A stretch of DNA of 64,000 nt, taken from NCBI RefSeq assembly GCF_011300685.1, contig NZ_CP049864.1:1666885-1730884 (forward strand). The letters run 5' to 3'. The notes below the pieces were generated by a model that was not told the DNA's origin, did not search any database, and saw nothing but the letters and a program-made list of their open reading frames with translations. The position numbers and the translations under genes were made by a program. Shown piece by piece: positions 7,942 to 16,741 of the stretch. Numbering within the stretch: the first letter of the stretch is position 1; the number at the start of each line of letters is the position of its first letter. This DNA is from Lysobacter sp. HDW10 (lineage in GTDB: Bacteria > Pseudomonadota > Gammaproteobacteria > Xanthomonadales > Xanthomonadaceae).

Positions 7942-9033
7942 ATGGCACGTTCAACGACAGCAACCATCCATCCAGACGCCCTGCGTCACAACCTTGGCGT
8001 CATTCGTAAATTGGCACCAGCCAGCAAAGTCATGGCCATTGTCAAAGCCGATGGCTACGGGCATGGCTTGGAACGTGTCGCGAATGCGCTCGCGGGTGCG
8101 GATGCGTTCGGTGTGGCCGCGTTGGCAGATGCAGAGCGCTTGCGTGCTACCGGTTTGTCGCAACCCATTCTGTTGTTGTCAGGGTTTGATGCGCCCGACG
8201 ACGTGCCGCGCATGCGGGCGCTGAATGTCTGGTCAGTGGTGCATCACGCCTCGCAATTGGAGATGCTCGAGCAATCTGAGGGCACGGAACCATTGCGGTG
8301 TTGGTTGAAGGTAGACACCGGCATGCATCGTCTCGGGTTCGCGCCTGAGGAGGTGCGTGACGTCTACGCGCGATTGAAGGCGCTGACATCCGTCGACGAT
8401 GAAATCGGTCTGCTTCAGCACTTTGCGAGTTCAGATGAGTACCTGGACAGTGCGTCCAGAGGCGCGCAAACCCTGTCGCAATTAAGCGTTTTTGACTCTG
8501 TCACCCAAGGCTTGGCGGGCGAACGTTCGATGGCCAATTCGGCCGCCGTGTTGGGTTGGCCGCAGTCGCACGGTGATTGGGTGCGCCCGGGTGGCGCGCT
8601 CTACGGCATTTCGGTCTGCGAAGGAAAGACGGGCGCAGATTACGGCTTGCGTCCGGCAATGACCTTGACCACACGTCTGATTTCGGTGAAGTCGATTCCT
8701 GCCGGTGGACGGGTCGGCTATGCGGGCACCTGGACCGCGCCCGAGGACATGCGTATCGGTGTCGCTGCGGTGGGCTATGGCGATGGCTACCCGAGAATGG
8801 CCGCTTCAGGCACGCAAGTGCGCGTGGCAGGCAAAGTGGTACCGACGGTGGGTCGCGTTTCAATGGACCTGATGACGATTGATTTGCGTACGTGCCCCGA
8901 AGCAAGCACCGGCGATGAAGTCACCCTGTGGGGCGAAGGTTTACCCGTCGAGCACGTGGGTGAATCCGCGGGCACGATTGGCTACGAGCCTGTGTGCTCG
9001 ATCACGCGCCGTGTTCGATTTGTCGAAGACTGA
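7942..9033 (+). CDS. alr: alanine racemase
   Basis: This 363-residue PLP enzyme interconverts L- and D-alanine for peptidoglycan. The PLP lysine is Lys35 in MAIVKADGYGHG. The second catalytic base is the tyrosine in GRVGYAGTW near residue 259. The C-terminal beta domain holds GRVSMDLMTIDLR. Position after dnaB favours the biosynthetic alr rather than catabolic dadX. Its TGA stop at 9031-9033 is immediately followed by the stop of the opposing ABC transporter gene, with no spacer. Confidence 0.97.
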   Translation: MARSTTATIHPDALRHNLGVIRKLAPASKVMAIVKADGYGHGLERVANALAGADAFGVAALADAERLRATGLSQPILLLSGFDAPDDVPRMRALNVWSVVHHASQLEMLEQSEGTEPLRCWLKVDTGMHRLGFAPEEVRDVYARLKALTSVDDEIGLLQHFASSDEYLDSASRGAQTLSQLSVFDSVTQGLAGERSMANSAAVLGWPQSHGDWVRPGGALYGISVCEGKTGADYGLRPAMTLTTRLISVKSIPAGGRVGYAGTWTAPEDMRIGVAAVGYGDGYPRMAASGTQVRVAGKVVPTVGRVSMDLMTIDLRTCPEASTGDEVTLWGEGLPVEHVGESAGTIGYEPVCSITRRVRFVED

Positions 9034-10788
9034 TCAATCCAAAAATTGAAGTTTGGCCAACTCGGCATACAGGCCGCCTTGTGCAAGCAATTCGGCGTGT
9101 GTCCCGCTCGCAACAATCCGGCCTGTATCCATAACGACAATCCGATCGGCTTTGAGAATTGTTGAAAGTCGATGGGCGATCACCAAGGTGGTGCGTCCTT
9201 CCATTAGATGCCCCAGCGCGGTTTGAACCGCCATCTCACTTTGCGCATCCAAGGCGGACGTGGCTTCATCCAGCAGTAGGATCGGCGCGTCTTTCAAAAT
9301 CGCACGGGCAATCACAATCCGTTGTTGTTGTCCGCCCGACAGTCGGGCACCACGTTCGCCCAATTGCGAATCAAACCCTTCTGGCAAGGCTTGAATGAAG
9401 TCGAGTGCTTCCGCAGCACGCGTGGCTTCTTTTAGTGCGGCATCGTCGGCATCCAGACGGCCATAACGAATATTTTCGGCGGCCGTGGCGGCAAATATCG
9501 TGGGTGATTGCGGGACGAGCGCAATGTTGTCACGCAACTCAGAGGGATCCGCAGTGCGAATGTCGATGCCGTCGATGTCGATATGACCGGAATCTGGGTC
9601 ATGAAAACGCAACAGCAAGGAGAACACCGTGCTCTTGCCCGCACCCGATGGACCCACCAAGGCAACCGTTTCGCCCGGACGAACTTGCAAAGAGAAATTC
9701 TGCAAGGCGGCGGTATCGGGCCGGGAAGGGTAGTGGAAAACGACGTCGTCAAAACGGATATCGCCATTGACAGCTGTCGTCCAATGCGCGGGCTGCGCAG
9801 GTGCACGAATTTCCGGTGCTTCTTGCATCAGTTCATTGACACGACCCATGCCGCCGGCTGCACGTTGCAGCTCATTCCAGACTTCCGCCAAGGCACCGAC
9901 GGAACCGCCGCCGATCATTGCGTACATCAAGAACTGCCCCAATGTGCCCGCAGACATTTCACCGGTGACCACTTCCCGAGCGCCGCTCCATAGCACCAAA
10001 GTGACCGCGCCAAAGATCAAGACGATTGCGAGTGCGGTGACCCAGGATTGCGCGGCAATGCGCCGACGTGCGCTGTCCAACGCAATATTCAGGCCCGTCG
10101 TGTAGCGATTCAATTCGTAGGGTTCGCGCGCGTGGGCTTGCACGGTGCGCATGGCGCCCAGTACTTCGGTCGCGTGCGTATTGGCATCTGCAATGCGGTC
10201 TTGATTCTGCCGTGACATCCCTTGCAAACGTCGACCACTCAGCACCAAAGGTGCAACGGCGAGGGGGATGCCGATCATCGTATAGCCGGCCAGATGCGGG
10301 CTAGTCACCACAAGGCCGATCAAACTCCCCAAGACGGTGATCACGCTGCGCAAGGCCACCGACATCGTTGAACCCACCACGCTGCGAAGCAACTCGGCAT
10401 CTGCGGTCAAGCGCGAGACCAGTTCACCGCTCCGTGTCTTGTCTTGAAACTCCGCATCCAACGAAAGCAGATGCGCGAACAAGCGATTGCGTAGATCGGC
10501 CACCACACGTTCGCCTAACAACGAGACGAAGAAGAAACGCACTGCCGTGGCAATTGCGAGCACCAAGGTGACGCCAAAGATAAAGAGGAAGGTGCCGTCG
10601 ATTTTGGAAAGGTCGTGAAACCCCAAGTCGATCATCTTTCGAATGGCAATCGGAATCGTCAGCGTTGCCGCCGAGCTGCATGCGAGTGCAATCAACCAGC
10701 CGGCAAACAGCGTTTTCTCGCGCCGAACAAACGGCCAAAGCGCTTTCAGCGTGCCAACCGCAGCACGCGGCTTTTTTTCTTCAGTCAT
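9034..10788 (-). CDS. ABC transporter, fused permease and ATP-binding half-transporter (MsbA/ABCB-like)
   Basis: This 584-residue exporter has an N-terminal six-helix domain (about residues 25-320) and a C-terminal ATPase. The ATPase shows Walker A GPSGAGKST, signature LSGGQQQR, Walker B ILLLDEATSALD and the switch histidine in VIAHRLST. It would homodimerise in the inner membrane. The substrate is unknown: MsbA-like flippases, drug exporters and peptide exporters share this architecture. Its start overlaps the probable anti-sigma gene by ATGA, so it is co-transcribed with the sigma and anti-sigma pair. This suggests an envelope-stress or export role, which is inferred from context only. Confidence 0.92.
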   Translation of the reverse strand: MTEEKKPRAAVGTLKALWPFVRREKTLFAGWLIALACSSAATLTIPIAIRKMIDLGFHDLSKIDGTFLFIFGVTLVLAIATAVRFFFVSLLGERVVADLRNRLFAHLLSLDAEFQDKTRSGELVSRLTADAELLRSVVGSTMSVALRSVITVLGSLIGLVVTSPHLAGYTMIGIPLAVAPLVLSGRRLQGMSRQNQDRIADANTHATEVLGAMRTVQAHAREPYELNRYTTGLNIALDSARRRIAAQSWVTALAIVLIFGAVTLVLWSGAREVVTGEMSAGTLGQFLMYAMIGGGSVGALAEVWNELQRAAGGMGRVNELMQEAPEIRAPAQPAHWTTAVNGDIRFDDVVFHYPSRPDTAALQNFSLQVRPGETVALVGPSGAGKSTVFSLLLRFHDPDSGHIDIDGIDIRTADPSELRDNIALVPQSPTIFAATAAENIRYGRLDADDAALKEATRAAEALDFIQALPEGFDSQLGERGARLSGGQQQRIVIARAILKDAPILLLDEATSALDAQSEMAVQTALGHLMEGRTTLVIAHRLSTILKADRIVVMDTGRIVASGTHAELLAQGGLYAELAKLQFLD

Positions 10789-11816
10789 TTGTCAGTATTC
10801 ACTTTGCCCAAAGGCGCGAGATCTGCAGGCACGGTGGCCTCGGGGTAACGTTTCCGCCAAGCCTCCAGGCTCGCTGCGGCTTCTTCTTTCTTGCCGGCCT
10901 GCATCAGCGCACGTATGCGCTTCAGCCAGGCAACTTGAACGTCTTGCGCTTCGGTGGTCTTTGGCGGTCTCGGGTCGTAACCATTTTCCAAAGTGATCGC
11001 GTCGCTCTGAGTTGCAGGCGGTGCCTGTGAAGGGACAGGTGCGGGCGCCGCTGCCGCGGCGGGTGCCGGTTGTGGCGGTGGCGGGCGGGCCGCGCTCGCA
11101 GCCGCTTGGCGCGAAAGCACACCGTCTTTTGCGCTGCTTTCCGTGGCGGCATCGTTTGCACGACGGGCGGCGTTGGCCGTGTCGAGCTGCGGGGATGCTG
11201 ATACAGGCGCGCGTTGCTTGGACTGCATACTCGCCGCACGATCTACTTCCGCTTCTGCTGCCTTGAAGTCGGTATCCGAGCGCGCCTCAGCCGCGCGTAC
11301 GGCATTTTCTACGGCGTCCACGGTTGGCGTGTCTGCTGCACGCGCCTTCGTTGCAGCGTGTGTCGAAATCTCGGCGCCTGTGTCGATGCGCGCAGTGGGG
11401 TCGGGTACGGCTTCTATCGCTGCGGGCGCTTCCACTACTGCTTTATCTGACTCAGCGGCCTGCGCAACGACCGGACGATCGTCTACAGTTTCGTCAATCG
11501 TCTTTGCCGGTGCAGCCACTTCTGCCGCTTGCGAAGCAGCAGAGCGATACCCGTCCATCTCTGTTGATTGGGGCGTCTTCAAGGTCTTCCATGCGACGCC
11601 CAATGCCAATACGCAGGCAGCGGCAACACCGCCGTATCGAAGCCAGTGCATTGGCTGTGCGCGTGCGCGGTCGGCACTGCGCACGGCGTGATGGGCATCA
11701 GAACGAATGGCTTGCTCGATTTCCGGGCTTGGCGCATAGGTGCGCTTGCCGAGTCCGAGCTTCGCAGCCAGATCGCGTTCTTCTGCCGTCAACGGTTCGA
11801 AGTCATCGATACTCAC
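10785..11816 (-). CDS. probable transmembrane anti-sigma factor (343 aa)
   Basis: The gene overlaps the ECF sigma gene by ATGA, the usual arrangement for its regulator. The product has a soluble acidic N terminus (about residues 1-60), one transmembrane helix (RYGGVAAACVLALGVAW), and then a long periplasmic region very rich in Ala, Glu and Pro. It ends in a short helical segment (VAWLKRIRALMQAGKKEEAA) that resembles a TPR-like hairpin. The zinc anti-sigma motif HxxxCxxC is absent, so assignment rests on context and topology rather than on a recognised domain. The low-complexity region 11000-11500 is compositionally unlike its neighbours. Confidence 0.6.
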   Translation of the reverse strand: MSIDDFEPLTAEERDLAAKLGLGKRTYAPSPEIEQAIRSDAHHAVRSADRARAQPMHWLRYGGVAAACVLALGVAWKTLKTPQSTEMDGYRSAASQAAEVAAPAKTIDETVDDRPVVAQAAESDKAVVEAPAAIEAVPDPTARIDTGAEISTHAATKARAADTPTVDAVENAVRAAEARSDTDFKAAEAEVDRAASMQSKQRAPVSASPQLDTANAARRANDAATESSAKDGVLSRQAAASAARPPPPQPAPAAAAAPAPVPSQAPPATQSDAITLENGYDPRPPKTTEAQDVQVAWLKRIRALMQAGKKEEAAASLEAWRKRYPEATVPADLAPLGKVNTDK

Positions 11817-12400
11817 GACGCCATCTCCAGCTTTAATTTGTCCATGGCATAGCGCAAGCGCGATTTGACCGTTTCTCGGCCTACACCTGTGATGCGGCCA
11901 ATGTCTTCCAAAGACAACTCCTGATCGAGTCTCAGTGCGATGACCACTCGCTGCTCGTCCGGCAATCGCTCCATCGCGAGTTGTAAGCGGCGCCGCACTT
12001 CAAACGTAGACATTTCGTGTTCGGGCGTGCGCTGCTCGGCGACACGTTCGATTCGATCGTCCGCGTCTGCAGGCGCGGCGGGGCGAAGCTTGGCACTGCG
12101 CCAATGGTCCATCAATCGATTGTGTGCAATTTGAAACAGCCAACTTTTGAAATTTGCGGTGGGTTGCCAATGCGTCCGGTTCACAACCACTTTCTGCCAG
12201 ACGTCTTGAAAGAGCTCATCGGCAAGTGCTTGATTACGCACGTGTTGCATGAGAAATCGGAAGAGCGGCAGTCGACAACTTTGATAAAGACGATCGAAGG
12301 CCGTAGGATCGCCGGCCACATAGGCCGCCATCCATACGTTGTCTTGATCGAGCGTGGCGTTGCCGTCCATCCAATAAATATTCCGAATCCACTGCACCAT
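11813..12400 (-). CDS. ECF-type RNA polymerase sigma factor
   Basis: The 195-residue product has region 2 (about residues 30-100, FDRLYQSCRLPLFRFLMQHV through FQDVWQKVV and SWLFQIAHNRLMDHWR) and region 4 (LPDEQRVVIALRLDQ, then the helix-turn-helix SLEDIGRITGVGRETVKSRL). Nothing resembling sigma region 1 or 3 is present, as expected of ECF factors. I chose the ATG at 12400, which has GAGGGT nine bases upstream; an in-frame start at 12448 lacks one. It leads an operon with the probable anti-sigma gene and an ABC exporter, and is divergent from the cyclic-di-GMP protein. Its regulon cannot be read from the window. Confidence 0.92.
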   Translation of the reverse strand: MVQWIRNIYWMDGNATLDQDNVWMAAYVAGDPTAFDRLYQSCRLPLFRFLMQHVRNQALADELFQDVWQKVVVNRTHWQPTANFKSWLFQIAHNRLMDHWRSAKLRPAAPADADDRIERVAEQRTPEHEMSTFEVRRRLQLAMERLPDEQRVVIALRLDQELSLEDIGRITGVGRETVKSRLRYAMDKLKLEMAS

Positions 12401-12467
12401 GCTAACCGACCCTCTTTGAACCCTTGGTGGAGGGTTTTGGGGCAGCACTTTGCGCTATTCTCGCGCT

Positions 12468-15320
12468 ATGGGAGATGTATCGGAAGCCACCACGATCATG
12501 GGGACATCGGGCTGCGCTGAGTTTCCTCGGATTGCTCGATTCTTGCGTGAGATTGGCGCCATATTGCCGGCAGGTTCTTCGGTTGCCGGTGCGTGGTCGT
12601 TTGGCGGTGCGTCCGCTTCATGCTCGAGCGGGCCAGATGCCAATAATCTTGAGGCCTTTGCGCTCTCGGCGCTAAGCCAAGATCCCGCCGTTGCACCGCA
12701 TCTGAAAGTTTGGACGTCCGGACGTCGGCGACAAGCTTTGGCATTGCATCTGCTTGACGGCGCTGTGCTCGAGGCGTCGATCTGGAACTTCGTTGTCAGC
12801 CAATTTGAATCTGTGCTCGACTCCGAGCGTGCAGATCGACAAGTCAAAGCGCTGGATGCGTCCAAACAACTCCAACAGGCTTTGTTCAATATCAGTGAGG
12901 TCGTGCAGTCCGACGCGTCGATGGATGAAGTCTTGGAGATCATCCATAAAGATGTGGCGCAATTGATGTATGCCCGCAACTTCATGGTGCTGACTTGGGA
13001 CCGGGATACCGACTTGGTCCAGCTGCGCTACTTCGTTGACGAAATGGACGAGGCGAGCAAAGTGGCTTCGCGCGTCCCGTATCCCGCGACGCAAATGACG
13101 CAGAGTTTGGCCGTACGCATGATGATCGGCGGCAAGCCGCTGTTGGGGCCTTCGGACGATTTGTGTGTGTCGCTCGGCATCAGTACGCACCCTGCGTATG
13201 GCTCTCCAAGTCGTGCCTGGCTCGGCGTGCCGATGATGAGCGGTGGCGTGGTGCGTGGTGCGATTGTCGTGCAGAGCTACGAGGAAGAGGCGGAGTACTC
13301 AGAAGAATCGCTGCGTATTCTGGAGTTCGTTGCACAGCATTTGCAGATGGCATTGGATCAGCGCCGCGAGATCGACGCGTTGGAGGCTAGGGTTTACGAG
13401 CGGACGCATCAGCTCAGAAACGCCAATATGATTCTGCAAAATGAGATCAGCGAGCGCCAACGTGGCGAGGCGCTGCAACGCACACTCTTTAGGATTTCTG
13501 AGTTGTCGACCGCGCCGATCAGTGGCGAGCGGTTCTTCTCGGAAGTGCACGAAATTATTTCGAAATTGGTTGACTGCCAAAACTTCTTTATTGCATTGCT
13601 CGATGAGTCGCACGAATACCTCGAGCTTGCCTACAGAATCGACCTGCAAGGTGCCGCGCCGCGCAGGCGCCATCGCTTGAACTCGATCACGGACTACGTG
13701 GTGTCGCACGGTCGGCCGACGCTCCTTGATCGACCCGCGATTCAAAAAATGATCGAAGAGGGTCGTGTCGAAGCTGCCGGCGAAATTCCGTATTCGTGGT
13801 TGGGCGTGCCACTGCGCAAAGAAAACTCGGTGATTGGCGCGATGGTTGTTCAAAGCTATAACGAACACGTCGTGTACGACGAGCGCGATTTGGAGCTCTT
13901 TGTGTTTGCGGCACAACAAGTGGGCGGCGCATTGTCGCGACGTACTGCTGTGGTCGAGCTGGAAAACCGTGTCACGCGACGCACGCAAGAGCTCGCACGT
14001 TCTAACCGCGCGCTCTTGGCTGAAATCGCCGAACGCATTCGTGTGGAAGATCGACTCCATCACCAGGCGCAGCATGACGTGTTGACGGGCTTGGCAAATC
14101 GCCGCCAATTGTTGGATCGCTTGTCGCGAGATATGCGCAATGCGCGCTCAGATGGAACAGTCCCTTCGTTTGCGGTGCTCTATCTGGACATGGATCAGTT
14201 CAAATTGGTCAATGATTCGATGGGTCACGCGGCGGGTGATGAAATGCTGGTCGACGTGGCACGCCGTTTGCAGGAGCACGTGCGCCCCGATGATTTGGTT
14301 GCGCGTTTGGGCGGGGATGAGTTTGCAATCCTCACCGAGCACTTCGAAGACCCGATGGTGATTGAATCGATGGCGGCGCGCATCCTTGCAGCGTTTGAAC
14401 GACCATTGCGGATTCATGATCGCGAACTGTTTCCTTCCGCCAGTATCGGCATTGCCTATTGGCGCGAAGGCTACTTCAACGGCGAAGAACTGTTGCGCGA
14501 TGCCGACGCAGCCATGTATCGAGCGAAGGCCTTGGGCCGCGGCAAGTTCATGGTGTTCGATGAAGAAATGCGCGCTGAATCTGTGCGATTGCTCGATCTG
14601 GAAGCTGATTTGCGTCGCGCCATCAACAACGAATCTTTCGAAGTTGTCTATCAGCCCGTGGTGGCCTTCAGTGGCGGCGAAGTCGTCGGTTACGAGGCCT
14701 TGGTGCGTTGGATCGATGCCGATGGCAGTTACGTTTTGCCGGATGACTTTATTGGCATGGGCGAAGACAGTGGCCTGATACAAGCCGTCGATTGGTTGGT
14801 GTATCGAAAGGTTGCCCGCCGACTGGCAGCACCAGGCACAACCTACATCAGCATCAATGTGTCGCCACAGCATTTCCAGTCGGGAGACTTTGTCGAAAGG
14901 CTGATCGAAATGTTGAGCGATGCAGGCGCAGACGTGAACCGACTTCGCATTGAAATCACGGAAAATGCGTTGATGGAAGATGACGGTCTGGCGATGGAAG
15001 TACTCGTGAAGCTACGCCGTCATGGCGTCAAAACACTGTTAGATGATTTTGGTACGGGCTATTCGGCACTGTCTTATTTGAGACGATTCCCGCTCTATGG
15101 CATCAAGGTCGATCGCTCGTTTATTTCCGGCATGCATGGCGATAGTGACGGCAGCAGCGAAGCGCTCGTGAATGCCATCATCGCGATGTCGCATGCCTTG
15201 AATTTGGAGTGTGTTGCAGAAGGTGTCGAAACCGAATATCAAGCGCAGCATTTGGCTGCCGCGGGCTGCGGTTTTGCGCAGGGCTTTCTCTACGGACGTC
15301 CCGCCGCACTGAGCAACTAA
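12468..15320 (+). CDS. GAF-GAF-GGDEF-EAL cyclic-di-GMP turnover protein (about 950 aa)
   Basis: The protein has an unassigned N-terminal 115 residues, then a first GAF domain (about 130-300) and a coiled linker (ALEARVYERTHQLRNANMIL). A second GAF (about 340-495) and another linker follow, then diguanylate cyclase (about 530-695) and phosphodiesterase (about 705-945). The cyclase motif GGDEF is intact near residue 614, with the inhibitory RxxD site (RPDD) five residues before it. The EAL half keeps YEALVRW, ITENALM, DDFGTGYSALSYL, KVDRSFI and EGVETE. Both activities therefore look possible. No membrane helix is seen, so it is probably cytosolic. The start is uncertain: ATG at 12468 or 12498, or TTG at 12450, none with a good ribosome site. 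Confidence 0.92.
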   Translation: MGDVSEATTIMGTSGCAEFPRIARFLREIGAILPAGSSVAGAWSFGGASASCSSGPDANNLEAFALSALSQDPAVAPHLKVWTSGRRRQALALHLLDGAVLEASIWNFVVSQFESVLDSERADRQVKALDASKQLQQALFNISEVVQSDASMDEVLEIIHKDVAQLMYARNFMVLTWDRDTDLVQLRYFVDEMDEASKVASRVPYPATQMTQSLAVRMMIGGKPLLGPSDDLCVSLGISTHPAYGSPSRAWLGVPMMSGGVVRGAIVVQSYEEEAEYSEESLRILEFVAQHLQMALDQRREIDALEARVYERTHQLRNANMILQNEISERQRGEALQRTLFRISELSTAPISGERFFSEVHEIISKLVDCQNFFIALLDESHEYLELAYRIDLQGAAPRRRHRLNSITDYVVSHGRPTLLDRPAIQKMIEEGRVEAAGEIPYSWLGVPLRKENSVIGAMVVQSYNEHVVYDERDLELFVFAAQQVGGALSRRTAVVELENRVTRRTQELARSNRALLAEIAERIRVEDRLHHQAQHDVLTGLANRRQLLDRLSRDMRNARSDGTVPSFAVLYLDMDQFKLVNDSMGHAAGDEMLVDVARRLQEHVRPDDLVARLGGDEFAILTEHFEDPMVIESMAARILAAFERPLRIHDRELFPSASIGIAYWREGYFNGEELLRDADAAMYRAKALGRGKFMVFDEEMRAESVRLLDLEADLRRAINNESFEVVYQPVVAFSGGEVVGYEALVRWIDADGSYVLPDDFIGMGEDSGLIQAVDWLVYRKVARRLAAPGTTYISINVSPQHFQSGDFVERLIEMLSDAGADVNRLRIEITENALMEDDGLAMEVLVKLRRHGVKTLLDDFGTGYSALSYLRRFPLYGIKVDRSFISGMHGDSDGSSEALVNAIIAMSHALNLECVAEGVETEYQAQHLAAAGCGFAQGFLYGRPAALSN

Positions 15321-16741
15321 CGGTCTTTCAGTAGCAGCAGTCGCGTTTCACTCATGTCTTCGATGGCATATCGAATGCCTTCGCGTCCCAAGCCGGAGTG
15401 TTTGACACCGCCATAGGGCATGGCATCGACGCGGATGCTGGGGACGTCGCCAATGACGACGCCGCCTACTTCCAAGATGTCCCATGCGCGCATGGCATGG
15501 GCAATATCAGCGGTAAAGACGCCTGCTTGCAATCCGAACTTGCTGTCATTCGCGCGCTTAAGCGCCGACTCGAAGCGCGAGAATTTTTCGAGCACCTTGA
15601 CCGGACCGAAGACTTCTTCTGTTTGCAACTTGGCCTTCATGGGGACGTGTTCAAACAAAGCCGGCGCAAGGCGATTGCCACGACGTTTGCCGCGAACCAG
15701 TGCGACGCCGCCCATGGATTCAGCCTCGTCCATCCACGCGTCGATGCGTTTGGCGGCGGCTTCGTCAATCATGGGGCCGAGGTCAGTGGTCGAACGCATC
15801 GGACTGCCGGACTTGAGAGCCCGTACCGCGCGAATCAATCGGTTCTTAACGGTGTCGTACATGGCCTCATGCACGAGAAGACGCTGCACACTGATGCAGC
15901 TCTGTCCGCTTTGATAGTAGCCGCCCATCATCAAGCGATTGATCAGCGTGTCCAAATCGCATCCTGGGTTCTTGTCCACGATGCAGGCTGCATTGCCACC
16001 GAGTTCCAAGGTGACTTTCTTGCGCCCGGCACGTGCCTTGAGTTCCCAACCGATCAAGCCGCCCGTGAAAGAGAGCAAGGCAATTCGCTCATCTTCAACC
16101 AGCGGCGCGGCGTCATCATTGCTGCAGGGCAAGACCGAGAATGCACCTTCCGGCAATCCAGCCTCAGCTAAGACTTCCGCAATGATGAGTGCGCCGACCG
16201 GTGTCTTCTCGGCCGGTTTTAGGACAAAGGGGCAGCCCGCAGCAATTGCCGGCGCGACCTTATGTGCGACCAGATTGAGTGGAAAGTTGAAGGGCGTAAT
16301 GAAACTGCAGACACCAATCGGCACGCGCTTGGTGAATCCGCGCAGGCCTTCTGCGCGCGGCGAAATTTGCAATGACAATACCTCGCCCTGTTCGCGCATG
16401 GCTTCACTGGCGGCCACGCGGAAGGTGTCGATGAGTCGTGTCACTTCGCCCGTTGCGTCTTTGATCGGCTTTCCTGCTTCGATGCAGAGGGCATTGGCCA
16501 AGGCGTCCCGGCGCGTTTCAAATGCCTGTACGCAGCGGTTAAGAATGGCTTGCCGTGCATGTGCGGGCAGTGCGGCCATGGCGGGCTTCGCGGCTTCAGC
16601 GGCGCGAATCGCTGCAAGGATGTCTGCGCGTGTGGCATACGCCACTTTCCACGCCACTTCGCCCGTGTATTTGTCGAGCACAGACAAATCATGATTCGCG
16701 TTTACAGGTTTGCCGGCTAAGTAGTAGGGCAGCTTTTTCAT
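15317..16741 (-). CDS. NAD(P)-dependent aldehyde dehydrogenase, substrate unknown
   Basis: This 474-residue aldehyde dehydrogenase superfamily member has the general base in LELGGNAA and the catalytic cysteine in SGQSCISVQR. The Rossmann-type cofactor region includes FITPFNFPLNLVAHK and LKPAEKTP. The SFTGG sequence replaces the usual SFTGS at the cofactor loop. It resembles succinate-semialdehyde, lactaldehyde or phosphonoacetaldehyde type dehydrogenases, and I cannot choose among them. I considered 2-aminomuconate semialdehyde dehydrogenase but saw no reason to prefer it. It overlaps xseA by ATGA, and its TAG stop overlaps the opposing TAA of the GGDEF-EAL gene. Confidence 0.88.
   Translation of the reverse strand: MKKLPYYLAGKPVNANHDLSVLDKYTGEVAWKVAYATRADILAAIRAAEAAKPAMAALPAHARQAILNRCVQAFETRRDALANALCIEAGKPIKDATGEVTRLIDTFRVAASEAMREQGEVLSLQISPRAEGLRGFTKRVPIGVCSFITPFNFPLNLVAHKVAPAIAAGCPFVLKPAEKTPVGALIIAEVLAEAGLPEGAFSVLPCSNDDAAPLVEDERIALLSFTGGLIGWELKARAGRKKVTLELGGNAACIVDKNPGCDLDTLINRLMMGGYYQSGQSCISVQRLLVHEAMYDTVKNRLIRAVRALKSGSPMRSTTDLGPMIDEAAAKRIDAWMDEAESMGGVALVRGKRRGNRLAPALFEHVPMKAKLQTEEVFGPVKVLEKFSRFESALKRANDSKFGLQAGVFTADIAHAMRAWDILEVGGVVIGDVPSIRVDAMPYGGVKHSGLGREGIRYAIEDMSETRLLLLKDR

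Noticed and set aside
11000-11500. Low-complexity DNA as a possible repeat array
   Set aside because: It encodes the Ala/Glu/Pro-rich part of the probable anti-sigma protein; I see no regular repeat unit or CRISPR-like spacing.
13299-14108. Antisense open frame of 269 codons (and another at 14148-14873) inside the GGDEF-EAL gene
   Set aside because: Both lie opposite conserved GAF and GGDEF domains and lack a ribosome site or recognisable domain; long antisense frames are common in GC-rich codon-biased genes.
15398-16694. Two plus-strand open frames of about 250 codons opposite the aldehyde dehydrogenase
   Set aside because: The dehydrogenase on the minus strand has catalytic Cys and cofactor motifs; the antisense frames show none.
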